Shown here: one piece after another, positions 12,100 to 24,822 of the stretch
Layout: each line of letters opens with the position of its first letter
How positions within the stretch are numbered: position 1 is the stretch's first letter
Origin: Kuschelorhynchus macadamiae
Taxonomy: Eukaryota; Arthropoda; Insecta; Coleoptera; Curculionidae
NCBI GenBank assembly: GCA_030620095.1
Contig: JAUTXW010005180.1
Coordinates: 310,001-374,000 of the forward strand
Length of the DNA stretch: 64,000 bases
Reading direction: 5' to 3'
Position numbers and translations under genes: made by a program
Notes under the pieces: model-generated
The model's database searches: none
Seen by the model: only the letters and a program-made list of their open reading frames with translations
Told to the model about the DNA's origin: nothing

Positions 12100-15000
12100 C
12101 GGATTGATATACCGACATTGTGATGGGGTAACATTACGGGGTTAATTTCGTATTTTGTAAAAAAAAATTATTCTCCCTATAAAAGGCAATAATTACTTGA
12201 CCTTTGATAAAAGACTTTGTACGTAACGGAAACTTCCATAACATTCATTATGTGTACATCCTAGCGATTGTTATAGGTAAACGTTCAAAAGCCCACGACC
12301 AGCAAAATCTGAAGATGACTTATTCCACATGGACGTGCGAAATCATTTCGCACGTCTCAAATTGTTCAGATCACGTGCGTTTTGCCTACTTAATATTTTT
12401 TTATACATATGGTTGTAGTTGACCAAATACCGTTCGTTTGTATTCTGTTTTTTCAATGTCAATGTATGAAAAATATTGGAAATATTCCTATCCCGGGTAA
12501 AAAATGGGGAGTGGCAGAGAAATTAAGTATAAGCTCTAAATGCAGCCGAAGAACCATTTTTCAAAACTTATTATATTACATTATATTATTTTAGGGATAC
12601 GTATATCCAAGGTGCCATGTCATATTTTTTTCAGTACTGGTTCCATCAGTTAATAACATACCATACCTAATGTACATTGCTTACAGAACGATTAAATAAA
12701 ATTATTTTAATATGTGTTGCAGAATCGAAGTTTTTTATTTCTTCAACTTAATAGCTCAACATTAAAACATTTCACAGCGAGTCTAAATGGATTAATATTG
12801 TACCTAGTTCTAGTGTTTTTCAGTTTGAATCATTTCGTAATAATACTTTTATTTTTTCAATAAATTATTTTTTAACTTTGATTTCGGTTTCTCCCTTGCT
12901 TATTTTATTTATTCATTGTGTTACTCTTTCTTATGTTTTGTTCATATATTTGTGGCGTGGCATAGAAGTTATATATGATAGTGTAAGATTGACTTAACTA
13001 TAAATAAATAATTTTACATCATCGGTTGGTATGACTTATTGAGTAATCAAGAATTACCGCAATGTAAATTATTACTTAATAAATAATAAATTTGTTTGAT
13101 TTGTTGAATAACTTGATCAACATTATTTCTTATGAATGTCATCTTGCATTGAATTACGAGTTTAGTGACCTTCAGTCGCATAAAATATTTGCTTATAACA
13201 GGTTACAAGTTGCACCATTTTGCGTAAATTAAATATAGTACTTTAGTCCTCTGTGATAAAATATGTTCTGGTGATTCATTTTGCTGGTTTAAGAATTTGC
13301 AAAGGTACCTATTTTAATTTTTTTGCCCGTCTTAGGATTTTTGGTTGAAAAATGTCACTGGCAATGCCAGCATCTCTTTTTTTTTTAAAATTTATTAATC
13401 ATCAGTTATAATTTGAAATAAATAATTTTTTACATTGGCTTTTTAGGTAGGAATCTAACTTCTAGAAAAGTACTTTTAAGAAAAAAAAACGATTAAATTA
13501 CCATTTCGATCTTAAACGAATACTAATTAAGAATACTTTTGAGATATTCGAAATCAGCTCACTATTGAGTGATGAATGTGATTTTTAATATTAGTCAGAT
13601 AACGAAGATGGTTATGAAAATATGTGCCGACTAGGTTAAAATCTGGAAATAAAAAGACCATTCACACATCTTATGTATTTTTGGTAAACTGTCAGATCCT
13701 TTGATTATTCATGGTAATTTGATGTTAGATTTACAAGATGGCTAGTAATTGTGATTGTGTCTTAGATGCATTAAAATCTACTCTGCCTCTCGTGTCTATT
13801 TTCATTTTGGAGATATGCTTGGGTTCTGATATGCTTAGAGGTGTCGAGAAGCAGAATTGCACGATATTCTTACGGCATTGATCGTTGTGAATCTCTTTTG
13901 TCATGGAGAAAAGTGAAACATGCCACAATTAAGTTCTTCATATAGTTATTTAATAACATGTACTTATAGTGAAAGATAAAAATATGTAAAATTACTATGT
14001 AATTATGTAACTTGATATAATGAAATTCAGCGGGGGATGCTTTATATTGGTGATAGTTAATTGATTCCTCTATAGAGCTGCGATCTGTAGCGACATTTTG
14101 AATGTATAAGGTAAGGTTATAAGGGTGAGGAAACCGTTCCAAAGTCTCCCTCCCAAGTAGTTAAAAGAGATGTGCAGATGCGTGAAAGTCTTTTTGACTT
14201 AACAGTTTGGACCATTCATTTTACACTAGATTTTACATAAACATCGAATATCTTGTGGTGGCATTGGTTATTTTGCCTATTTGTTTAACAAGCATTCGGC
14301 TAGTGGATATTGCAAACCATACAATTTGAACTATCTTCTGGCATCCAAGCAAAACAACCACATTTACAGTTTATATTACGTTATTTTACCAGCTACCAGA
14401 GAGGGGCTTGCATATCATAATCCGATTTAGTTTTATTTGCCTCACAATAAAATTAGGTACTAAATAGGTAATATCCGCCGGTATATTTGTAAAGGTTGGT
14501 TTGGGTTGTTTGGGATCTTATGTAAAATAAAGTTATTAACTCAGTTATTAAATTATTCATTTTATTAGTGTTTATTAGAATAAGATACATAAAAATGATA
14601 TAATTGTAATACATATTTATTTAAGTGAAAATGTATGCTTCTGTAAGTTTGCATTGGCATTGTTACTGACAGTGTCAAATTTTGCAATTATAGATCGATG
14701 CAAAATTACAGAGGCGTAGATTTGAAGAAAGAAAGATAACACATTTATTGTCAAAAGTCTATAGAATTACAAGTTCTATTCGGACTCATACACTTAAAAC
14801 GAGGTAAGTATTACATAATTATTACATTTACATTTGGCCAAACAAGAATTTTAAAGAGGAAAAAATCGGTAAATGCGTTTTTATCGATAACTTCCCTCGT
14901 ACAGGATTCCACTACGTACAAAACACAGTCTGTATATGTATATACTTATTTGGTATTAACTTTTTGCACATCCTAGAAACTGTATGTAATTTATTATAAT

Positions 15001-15165
15001 TATTATTATTATTTGTTTATTTTTCAAAACATTATTTACGTCGTCTGCAAAAAATAAATTGTGTCTTTTATTCTTTTGCTGCGATTTTATTTATGTATTT
15101 ATTTATATACACTGTACAACAGGCAACATAACTAAGAGTTACTTAACTCAATTACAATACAGGAA
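12100..15165. other. No gene recognised
   Basis: AT-rich sequence with only short random ORFs. I see no splice-compatible coding blocks and no recognisable element. Confidence 0.5.
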
Positions 15166-15169
15166 GGTA

Positions 15170-16330
15170 CAGATTATAATAAGTGGTGTACTCTAGTAGA
15201 AAAATATGAATATATGTCTTCAGGGAAATACTTATAGATATTCGTACAAATAAGGGTAGATAAAAAGTGTCCCTGATTCGAGTGTGAGAGGAATTCTAAA
15301 ATTTAATTTAGATAGAAGATAATCGCAGCTGCTTTTATAATTTACCTGTTTAGAAAAAAAACTTGAGACAGATAGTTACGTCTGACCTCTAGGGGAGCAA
15401 TAAAGAAATATTCGCATAAGTTGACCCTTTTAAAGGGTAAATCCCATCAGTTCTAAACTACAGCATCTTTACGAACATCCGCTGAATAGATTCCAAGCTA
15501 TCGACGTGGCTTTTATAATGTGGAGACCATACTATTGACAGTATTCTAGCTTAGTTCTAATGAACGTATAAAATAATAATTCGAGGGTGTCGGTATTTTG
15601 AAAATCTCTAGATATTCGTATTATAAAGCCGAGGAGTTTATATGAGTTAGAAACTATGGTCATGATATGATTTGTGAACGAGAGTTCGTTCTGGTAAATA
15701 ACACCCTAGTCCTTAAATTCTACCGGCCTTGGAAGAATTACCAGATTAATATCGTAATTAGATGCGGTCTTTTGCCAAAAATGTCTTTACGTTGCATTTT
15801 GAAGCATTAAGTTCAAGTCGATTTCTGGAACACCAATCACACATACGATTTATGTTATGCTGAAGTTGGATGCAATCGTTTACCGAGGAAAGGCACTGTG
15901 AAATCACCAGCAATATCACTGATAAACAATGTGAAAAGTAACGGTCCTAAAATCGACCCCTGGGCACCAACGAGGAGGCAGAGTAAGCATCAGATGCAAA
16001 CCCGCTGTTAGTTACATATTGTGTACGATCTGTCAAAAATGCCTTAAAGAATAGGAATACTTTATCGGAAAAGCCATAGCACGATAATTTGTGCAATAAG
16101 ATAGTGAAATCTAAACGACCGAAGGCTTTTGAAAAATCAGTATAAACTACATCCGTTTGTAAGCGGATATCAATTCCCTCGACAACGTATTGCGTAAAAC
16201 AAATGAGGTTGGTTGTAGTGGATTTATATTGCATAAAACCGTGCTGTGCAGGGTTTATGAAAATCTCCACCCTCGGCGAAAGCATGCCATGCAATACTAC
16301 ATCCAATATTCTAGGAAGTTGCATATAATG
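15170..16330 (-). pseudogene. Non-LTR (Jockey-like) retrotransposon reverse transcriptase relic
   Basis: On the minus strand, 16324-15947 encodes a clear reverse-transcriptase core: QHGF, KSTTTNL, then TDVVYTDFSKAF (the catalytic-Asp motif A), LDF..LLHKL..YGFS, and the S..VP.G motif B. A one-base loss near 15960 breaks the frame exactly at the expected VPQGSILGPLLF. In the next frame GPLLFTLFISDIAG follows. The YADD catalytic box is missing, apparently by deletion, because the text jumps to a block readable as CDWCSRNRLELNASKCNVK. Further frameshifted RT thumb sequence runs to about 15400. An AT-rich (AAATA)-type tail lies at about 15080-15110. Length and domain order fit a Jockey-group ORF2 fragment. 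It is dead. Confidence 0.85.
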
Positions 16331-16339
16331 ATAATCGGG

Positions 16340-16641
16340 CGAAAGCTAGAAATGAAAATCTTTTTTATTTCGCCTTTTTTAAACAGGAATACTTTGGATT
16401 TTTTCCATATGCCAGGAATAGAACATAGGTTTAGACACTTATTAAATAAAATCGTAATCCAGGAATCGAAATTTTACCGAATATTTGAACATTTTATTAG
16501 ACCGCTCTTTTGATTAGTCACATAGGGTTTGCACTAAAAATGTACCAATATGATTTTTGTGCAAAATTTCAAATTAATTGGATGAGTAGTTTTTTGGTAA
16601 CACCATAATGGATTAGGTTAGGATGGGTTAGATATAAAAAT

Positions 16642-16686
<45 letters not shown>

Positions 16687-16980
16687 AACATAAATTTTAC
16701 CAGTTTATCCCTATCACACTTTATTTTTACGCAAATTTTGAAGTCCATTCGATATGTAGTTGCTTAATGATTTTTTTAAAACATTTTGTGGGTTGCCATT
16801 TTGTTCCGGCATACTGGATTGTTCGCAACCATTTTATTCCCATATAATTCTTGTTTTTTGAACAAAATTTGAAGTCAATTGGTTAAGGTATGCCGCTTAA
16901 GACATCGACAGACATTCTAGGCACCCTAAAACGTAGATCTGTAAAAATCGGGGTGATTTTTTCACTATTACAAATCACTG
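16340..16980 (-). repeat. GGCGGAACAAAATGGCGGC repeat family, copy C (reverse)
   Basis: Reverse copy with TTGCCATTTTGTTCCGGC (about 16795) and the family phrase TTTGAAGTCAATTGG (about 16868). An (AT)n tract of about 38 bp interrupts it at 16644-16681. It abuts the retrotransposon relic to its left. Confidence 0.55.
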
Positions 16981-17099
16981 AATATCATATAAAAGCAAGA
17001 TACTCCCTAATTTACATTAGAAACTCGCCTCGAGGAAACATTCACTCATCAATAGTCATTACATTCTATAGACTCTTAGCTATATCTAAATCTTAGATT

Positions 17100-17890
17100 A
17101 TACAATTCTTTATTGCTATGTTTTGCAGGATATAATAATCGAAAACTTGCGGTATCATAAAAAATAATTTTAATTGCCTTTTGTTGAAATTCCAAGTAAT
17201 TTTTTTATTTTAATTTTACGCATGCAGAGTTTAATGTTTAAAGCCTTTCATCTTAACTTGAATGATCGTAAACTTGGCAACGATTTTATTACCGTTTATA
17301 GTACGGGGTATCAATAATGCATTTACGTCATTGTCGTTTTGTGCCAATCTCTATTATTTGTTGCTGTTGGAAATGTTTAGCGCTCATAAAACAGAACGTG
17401 TTGGTAAACCGATGAACAAATTACACTATCGATGGTCGAACGTCGAACGTGGGTTTAATTGGATTTGTTTGCTTACTTTTATGCGAATTATTGCAAGCAA
17501 GTGTCAAACATTGCAACTCTCACATTAGTTTATCGTGTTGAGGCCATAGCCACGGCTTTTAAATAAAAATAATAAAAATGAGGTACATTTGTGACGTCAG
17601 AATACCAAATAAGAGATATATTGTGTATATCGTTGTTTCCGTAGTGTTCTTACTTTACCGTTGTGACGTAGCCGGATTAACAGTTGGGGAAGGGTGAGAG
17701 CAAGCCAAACAAAAACCCACTCTCATAAAAAAACTAAAACATTTTCACAGATTAATTTAATCACATAAAGTTATGGTTTGTTAAACTACACAGTTTAATG
17801 TTTATGGATTTTGTAGAGCTTCTTGGAAGGAATCAGTTGTTAATCATTTTCCCGCTTTCGGGCGACGCCACTGTTGCTTTATTTTCGTTT
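17100..17890. other. No gene recognised
   Basis: AT-rich spacer containing an 88-codon plus-strand ORF (17262-17528) with no features I recognise. Confidence 0.4.
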
Positions 17891-19020
17891 TTACTTCCCT
17901 CGTATAAAGGAAGTATTCTAGTCGTGAAAAAAATCACCTTCCCAATCGGTCTGTCTGTCGCTTACGCGATTGGCTTCAAATTTTCGTAAAAAATTAAGGG
18001 TTATATGTAGGGTAACATTTTGGTAAAAATTTAATATGGCGAAACAAAATGGCGGCCTAGTCAAAAGTTAAAAAATTGTTACTAAAAAAACAAAAATCAA
18101 GAATTACGTAAAAATCAGCTAGTAAAATTTTGGTCGAATCAAAGAATGGCGTCTTGATAAAATATTTAAAAATTCAGCCTGAGAAAACGACTTATTGGAA
18201 TGATTTCAAATTTTGCACAAGAATTAGGTGTAATATCTTCACGGTTTTAGCGTTTCTAGATGCCAAAAAAATATGTTTTTTTTCAATTCCATCGGTCTGT
18301 GTGTCTAAAAGCTAAAAATTGTTTACACGATTGACCTCTAATTTTGATCAATCATTATAGAGCATATGGAGATGACTTGGCAACATTTTGGTAAAAATTC
18401 AATATGGCGGAACAAAATGGGGGTCTAGTGAAATGTTAAAAGAATTATTACTAAAAAACTAATCATGTACCTATTCAATTTATCTTAAATTTTGCACAAA
18501 ATTCAAATGTTACATAGAAATGAACTGGTAACATTTTAATACGAAATCAAGATGGCGACTTAATAAAAAATTTAAAAAATCAATCCGAAAAATTATTTAT
18601 TAGATTAATTTCAAATTTTACAAATTCCAAACGGCGGAACAAAATTACGGTCAGATAAAATGTTTAAAAATCAATGTAAAAAAATCTTATTCTATTGACA
18701 TCGAATTTTGCACGAAAAATAATTTGATATAGGAGTAAACTGATATGAATTCAAGATGACGGAACAAAATGGCTGTCTTAAAAAAATCAGTGTAAAAAAT
18801 CAAGTGTAGCATAAGTTGGAACTGGTAAAATAGTGGAACGAACCTAATATGGTGGAGCAAAATGGCGCCCAGTAAAAATGTTTGAAAAGGCAGTATATAT
18901 GTGTTAAATGACTATGTGCGGAACTAAAGAGGTTTACACTTCACTGTTCTTAATGGAAAAAAAAAAAGATTCAGAAGGGGGAAAATTTCAGATTGAGGAA
19001 ATTTACCGATCTCATTATTT
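17890..19020 (+). repeat. GGCGGAACAAAATGGCGGC repeat family, copy D
   Basis: Begins with TTACTTCCCTCGTATAAAGG (about 17893), then a GGTCTGTCTGTC phrase, then degenerate units of about 110-150 bp, each with a version of ATGGCGGAACAAAATGGCGGC (about 18040, 18405, 18640, 18755, 18845). It closes with the right-end text GAGGAAATTTACCGAT near 19000. Between boxes the units share ACTACTTATTCGATTGATTT-like, AAATTTTGCAC and AACTGGTAA phrases. No coding capacity. Confidence 0.75.
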
Positions 19021-19319
19021 GTAGTCAAAATTCCAAATTAAATTCAAGCAGAATGAACAGGACAGGTAACCGTGTAAGTGTTCGTTATTAGTGCGTTAGG
19101 TTCCGAATTAAATCTTTTTACTTCCCTCGCAAGAGGGAAGCACTATAATCTGAAAAAATCGCCCTACGAAAATGTTGCAGGTTTTTGCGTTTTAGGGTCC
19201 TTGGACCCCGATAAATATGTTTTCCCATTTCCTTAAGTCTGTCATTTTGTCTTTTCGTCTATCTGTTTGCCTTTATGCGGCATAATTCAAAAACTATTTA
19301 TCCGATTGAGTTCAAATTT

Positions 19320-19540
19320 TTTTATTGGTACTTTTTTATTTTTTATTTTTTATTTTTTACTTTGCTTTTTTATTTTTTTAACATTCAGGGGTCTAAGAGA
19401 ATGAATTTATGATGTGTTTTTGTTTTGTTTTGTTTCTAATTTTGATTTTGTAAACTATTTTTTTTTACAACAGCTTTGTCCACAAAATTGTAAAATTTTT
19501 TTTGACAATAAAGCATTTATTTATTTATTTATTTATTTAT
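19320..19540 (+). mobile_element. 3' end of a non-LTR retrotransposon inserted in the repeat
   Basis: Text ending TTTGACAATAAAGC followed by (ATTT)n is typical of a 5'-truncated LINE 3' end. The host phrase TTATCCGATTGAGTTCAAAT occurs on both sides (about 19298-19318 and 19541-19560), consistent with a long target-site duplication. A second host phrase, ACATTCAGGGG, is also duplicated (19381 and 19569), so the duplication may be longer and the first copy partly decayed. Confidence 0.6.
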
Positions 19541-20800
19541 TTATCCGATTGAGTTCAAATTTAGGTCAACATTCAGGGGTTTTAAGAGAATGAAAAGGTT
19601 TCTTTTTTGGGTAAAAATCCAGTTTGGCGAAAGAATATGGGGGCCTCACAAAATGTAAAAAAATCATTATTAAGAAACTACTTATAGGATTTACTTGGAA
19701 ATTTGCACAAAAATAAAGTGAGGTATAGGGATGAACTGGTAAAGTTTTTGTGTAAAGTCATTATGGCGAAACAAAATGGCGACATAAGGAAATAATAAAA
19801 AATTCAGTACCACTATAAAACTACTTGTTCAATTGACTTTTTGAAATTTTGCACAAAGATCAAGTGTGAAACAGGGATAGTCTGGTAAAATTTTAGTGCA
19901 AAACTTGTATGGCAATAGAAAATGGCGACCTTATAAAACATTTAAATATTCGGTAAAATTACGTTTCCTGGAATAAAACCTTTTATGGAGGAAAATAATA
20001 AATTTATTTTTTATAAACGATATAAAGTTATGAGAATAAATAAATAAAAAATAAATACATTAAAACCTAAAAACAAAAGAAATAAATTACTGTTTATACA
20101 GTTATTATTACCAAATAATTATATACATAGTATAGACTGTGTTATAGATATATACGTAGTGAAATTCTGTTTGAGATTAGTTGTGGGTAAAGGCGAAAAA
20201 ACTGCTTACCAAATTAATCTCAAATTTTGCAAAAAATCAAGTATTTTGTAGAAATCCACTAGTCAAGTTTTCGTACGAATACAAGATGGCGGAACAGAAT
20301 GGCGGCTTAGTAACATATTTAAAAATTCAGCCTAGAAAACTACTTAAGGGCCTGATTTCAAATTGTGTGCCATAAATAATTGTGGTATACAAATGAACTA
20401 GTAAACCGGTGGTACTAATTCAATACGGCTGAACAAAATGGCGGCTAAATAAAATATTTGTAATCGTGAAAAAATCGCCATCTGAAGTTCTTCATGTTTT
20501 AGAGTCTCTAGATGCCAAAAAATGTTTTATTGACCGTTTGTCGGTTTGTCTATGTGTCAGTTCACGGCATCGCTTAAAAACAACTTACGCGATTGAATTT
20601 AAATTTTGGATTGAAATTAAGGGTCATATAACAAAATGGCGGCTCAGTGAAATGTTAAAAAAATTATTACTAAAAAACTGCTTATCCAATTTATCAAGTA
20701 TTATGTAGGAATCCAATGGTAAAATGTTGGTATGGATCCAAGATGGCGGAACAAAATGGTGGCTTAGGAACATATTTAAAAATTCAGCCTGGAAAATTAA

Positions 20801-21010
20801 AGTGAATCTAAAGTAAATTGAGACAGCGGAAAATTTGGGGTACGCTCAATTTACTACACCACGTATATCAAATAAACTTATTTTTATTCAGTTAATCGGT
20901 TTACAAAAGTAAGTTTAAATTTTTATCACGCCTCCCATGCTTCAGAAAGAAATCGCCGACTGTTGACGGATTTTTAGTTTTTATGTTGCCTCAATTTACT
21001 TTAGATACAC
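20801..21010. mobile_element. Short MITE nested in copy E
   Basis: A 210-bp insertion bounded by inverted ends GTGAATCTAAAGTAAATTGA (20802 onward) and TCAATTTACTTTAGATACAC (20991-21010), differing at one position. Comparison with the uninterrupted unit at 20330-20350 (AAAACTACTTAAGGGCC) shows where it entered. The target duplication is not clearly resolved. It has no coding capacity. Confidence 0.75.
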
Positions 21011-22303
21011 TATGCTTAAGGGCCTAATTTCAAATTGTCTCCTATACATAATTCTGGTTTACAAATGAAATAGTAAAACTGTGGTACTAATTCAAGATGG
21101 CAAAACAAAATGGCGGCTAAATAAAATATTTGCAATCATGAAAATATCGCCCTCTCAGATTTTACAATATCTTTCCGTTTTAGAGTCTCTAGATTCTAAA
21201 AAATATGTTATATCAATTCCGTCGGTTTGTCTATCTGTCTGTCAGTTCACGGCATAGCTTCAAAACTACTTATCTGAGTAACTTGAAATTTTGATAAAAA
21301 GTTAAGGGTCATATGGCGATGACCTGGTAATATTTTGGTAAAAATCCAGTATGCGAGAATACGATGGCGGCCTAGTGAAACTTTAAAAAAATTATTACTG
21401 GAAACACTAATTATCCAATTTACCTCAAATTTTGCACAAAAATCAAGTGTAGTATAGGAATTAACTGGTAACATTTTGGTATGAATATAAGATAACAAAA
21501 TGGTGATCGAAGAAATATTTAAAAAATCAGCCTGAAAACACTACATATTAGATTACAATGTATGTAATTTCAAAAGATAAACTGGTAAAGTTGTGGTACG
21601 AATTCAAGATAGCCGAACAAAACGGCGACCAAATAATTTTTTTTAGTCAACGTAAAAAATCCTATTCAATTGATTTTAAATTTTGCAAAAAATTTAAATG
21701 TGATATAGGAATAAACTGGTACGAATTCAAAATGACGGTGTGTGTCAATGTAAAAACTACATATTGAATTTATTTTAAATTATGCCCAAAAATCAAGTGT
21801 GGCATAGGTAGAAACTGGTAAAATATTGGTAGGAATCCAATATGACGTAACAAAATGGCGACGAGTAAAAATGTTTTAAAAGACAGTATATATGTGTTAC
21901 TAAATGGTTATGTTGTGTATTAAATTGGGTCACACTTCACTATTCCTAATAAAAGGAAAGATTCATAACGAGGGAAGTTCCCAGTAAAGGAAATTTACCG
22001 ATTTTTTCTTTTGTATGTATCCAACACTACTAGTTTAGTTACCCCATATATTAGTAAATGTATATTAAACCATCCACCACCTGCACTTGAACTCAAAAAT
22101 TGCAATCACCAAACGATTTATTTTGTTAAGACATCTAGTTTTTAGGGTATATTGTTTTTTACACTAAAACGCACACTGAAACACTTTAATCCTAAACATA
22201 TCCACGGAATGGATAAGGATAATAAAAGTATAAATGTGAGGTTAGATGTCAAAAATGTTTTCTTTTATTTTTCTCTTGTTTTTGGCCAGCGGTACATGCC
22301 ACG

Positions 22304-23017
22304 TCGGGTACGATTACGACAATTCATGAAATAGTACAACACCCAGAGCCGTCCCTAGGGTTTTGGCCGACCTGGACAAACCTTCTCTTCGAAAAATATA
22401 TACCGCCTTCATGAAAAAAAAATGCAATTTTTTGGAAACATTTAATTATATACGAAAATTTAAATACACATTTGGGTGAACATAATAGAATGTGTTTAGC
22501 CATAGAATACTTTTATAATAAACGTAAAATAACATAATTAAAAAAATTCGAGCTTTCTTTTCTGCAAAGGAGCAAATTAGCTCATCATAATTTAAATTAG
22601 TTAAAACTTCATTTTCGATTGAAATGAGTGCTAAGTCAGTAGAGCATTCTTGATACATACTCGGGTACGATTACGACAATTCATGAAATAGTACAACACC
22701 CAGAGCCGTCCCTAGGGTTTTGGCCGCCCTGGACAAACCTTCTGTTCGAAAAATATATACCGCCTTCATGAAAAAAAATGCAATTTTTTGGAAACATTTA
22801 ATTATATACGAAAATTTAAATACACATTTGGGTGAACATAACAGAATGTGTTTAGCCATAGAATACTTTTATAATAAACGTAAAATAACATAATTAAAAA
22901 AATTCGAGCTTTCTTTTCTGCAAAGGAGCAAATTAGCTCATCATAATTTAAATTAGTTAAAACTTCATTTTCGATTGAAATGAGTGCTAAGTCAGTAAAG
23001 CGTTCTTGATACATACT
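22304..23017. repeat. Recent 357-bp tandem duplication
   Basis: 22304-22660 and 22661-23017 are near-identical direct copies with only a handful of substitutions and one poly-A length difference. Each copy contains about 40 bp of flanking DNA, the hAT terminal repeat (CAGAGCCGTCCCTAGGG) and the last part of the hAT transposase (DLALISIENE...ELICSFAEKKAR) on the minus strand. The duplication therefore occurred after the hAT insertion. Confidence 0.92.
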
Positions 23018-24814
23018 GGAGTGCAAATAATTTTTAAATTGGAAAAGCTTCGCTCTCCGAAATTTACCGCAACTGGTAAAGTAAATTCTTAGTGATGTTA
23101 CAGTATTTGGCGATTTCCAATCAGTTTGTTTGAATAAATAGATTCCAAATTTTTTTTGTGGATTATCTTTTTATTTTCTCGTTGAATCAAGACACCGACA
23201 GAAGTCGGTTCATCTCGCAGTTCAAGACTATTAAAATCTTTGCTCTCACCATCAGTTAAGTATAGCTCCAAATCAAGACATTGTTTCATAAGATCTTCTT
23301 TACTGATTTTGAGAAGCTCAGGAATAGTGTATAAAAATGAAAAGTAATTAGAATGAACTTTCAATAATTCAAATCCCTCGTCAATTGAGTTAATAATTTT
23401 ATCGACAACGTCAAAGAAAATCTCAACTCTAAATTTTTGACATGGATCCTTTATTGGCTCATCCTGAGATTCATACAAAAATTGTCGGGTCTTTTTTCTT
23501 GAACGGGCTCTAGCTTCTAGACAAAATTTTGCTTCGATTTCTAGTTCCTGGGCTAACTCAACGCCATCGTCTAATACTTCTTGGAAGTATTTATCGTTTC
23601 TGCAACCCCGAAAGTGACTGCCAAGTAATTCTAAGGATCTAGTAGACTGAACGATATTTAAATTGGGACTCTGCAAAAGCTTGCTAACCAAGTTGATCTT
23701 ATTGAAACCCTCATACCAAAAAACAATGCACATCAAAAAATCAAACCTTTTAATAATTTTTTTTGCTAAGCTATGAGCCTCATTCCTAGCAGTTACATCG
23801 CAAGTCAAATCTTCAGAAATATCTACTAAAGCGTCATAGATATCTTCAATGTGATATTTTAAAGCTTTAAGAGATTCTACACGGCTTTCCGAGTGAGTAT
23901 CACTAAAAGGTTTTAGAGTTAAGAATTTAATTTTTGTTTTGTGTGAAGCTCATCTGTTTGTGGAAACGAAAAAAAAAACATAAATAGTTTATACAAGAGA
24001 AACAAAATTGAGACTTTCAAATATGAAATATTGACACCGTCATTAATAACTAGATTTAAGGAATGTGCTGCGCACGGTACGAACATTGCTCTGCTATTTA
24101 AAGTATTCTCTTTTGAACAGCAACATTTTTTCCCGCATATTAACTCCCTCCGTTGCCATAACCTTGTTCGAGAATGTTTTTAATGCCCCAACCCATTAAT
24201 TTTTGACAGCACCACCCCTCTAAGACCCCGACCAATTGTATCATTTTCAGGTAAATATTCTATGAAACTTTAACTGCAAACGGATTAGCATTTACATAAC
24301 GCAATATGATTGTAAGCTGCTCTATTTGTTTTTATCTGTAGTGCAGTCCAATATAATGGAAACATATTTTGAGTTCTGAATATAACAATTTTTTTTTAAT
24401 ATTGCTTATAGTGTGACTTATTAATTCATTTTGAATATTATGTCCTAAATAATGAGTTTTTCTTTTCAAATATGAAATTTTTTGAATTTTATTAAGATGT
24501 TCTTTCATGATGAGATCAAATTGAGCAAGAAGCTCAACACTGTTTTCCAGAAATTTCCATTATTTTTAACGTATAACTATAAGCAAGATTTTCGCTTGCC
24601 AGGAAGAGTATAATGGATACTATTATTTTCAAAATATTTTTCTAATTTCCCACTTATTACAATTAATGACATATATTTTGCTAAATGCGTGAGAATTTAG
24701 TGTTTCTGAAACATGTTTCCAATCCGGAAAGCCTTTTACATTAAAAAATGCCGCCACAGAAAAAGGGCCGCGCCGGGCGATTGTCCGCCCGCCCGGGCCC
24801 CTAAGACGGACATG
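22701..24814 (-). mobile_element. hAT-superfamily DNA transposon (degenerate)
   Basis: The left end CAGAGCCGTCCCTAGGG starts at 22701 (duplicated at 22344). The right end, read on the minus strand from 24814, is CATGTCCGTCTTAGGG followed by a GGCGGGCGGACAA stretch that parallels GGCCGCCCTGGACAA at the left. Flanks ACAACACC (22693-22700) and TCAACACC (24815-24822) make an 8-bp target duplication with one mismatch, as expected for hAT. The right terminal 50 bp is strikingly GC-rich. The transposase inside is broken. Confidence 0.8.
22800..24740 (-). pseudogene. hAT transposase relic, ZMYM1/DUF4371-like
   Basis: Read right to left on the minus strand, conceptual fragments follow the usual order of this family: GFPDWKHVSETLNSHAFSK (about 24700), VELLAQFDLIMKEHL and HYLGHNIQNELI (about 24540-24440), GYGNG with a following VQKRIL (about 24150), FVPCAAHSLNLVINDGVN (about 24080), SDTHSESRVESLKALKYH (about 23900), an open 236-codon stretch at 23808-23098 (LLQSPNLNIVQSTRSLELLG), then the dimerisation end (CGKFRRAKLFQFKN, TDLALISIENEV, AEKKAR, about 23080-22900). 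Multiple frameshifts and stops separate the pieces. The usual SGERSFSKLKL motif is degraded to GKFRRAKLFQFK. It cannot encode a working transposase. Confidence 0.85.
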
Positions 24815-24822
24815 TCAACACC

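Larger units (their letters stand above)
19117..22010 (+). repeat. GGCGGAACAAAATGGCGGC repeat family, copy E (longest)
   Basis: Starts with TTTACTTCCCTCGCAAGAGG and ends with AAAGGAAATTTACCGATTTT. It contains about ten box-bearing units (near 19630, 19765, 19915, 20290, 20432, 20630, 20743, 21100, 21355, 21605, 21845). ACTTCCCTCGT occurs at the left end and, inverted, within the right end (ACGAGGGAAGTTCCC near 21970), suggesting terminal inverted repeats. Younger insertions at 19320-19540 and 20801-21010 interrupt it. The 19975-20180 stretch also looks foreign. The family is not one I can name. Confidence 0.75.
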
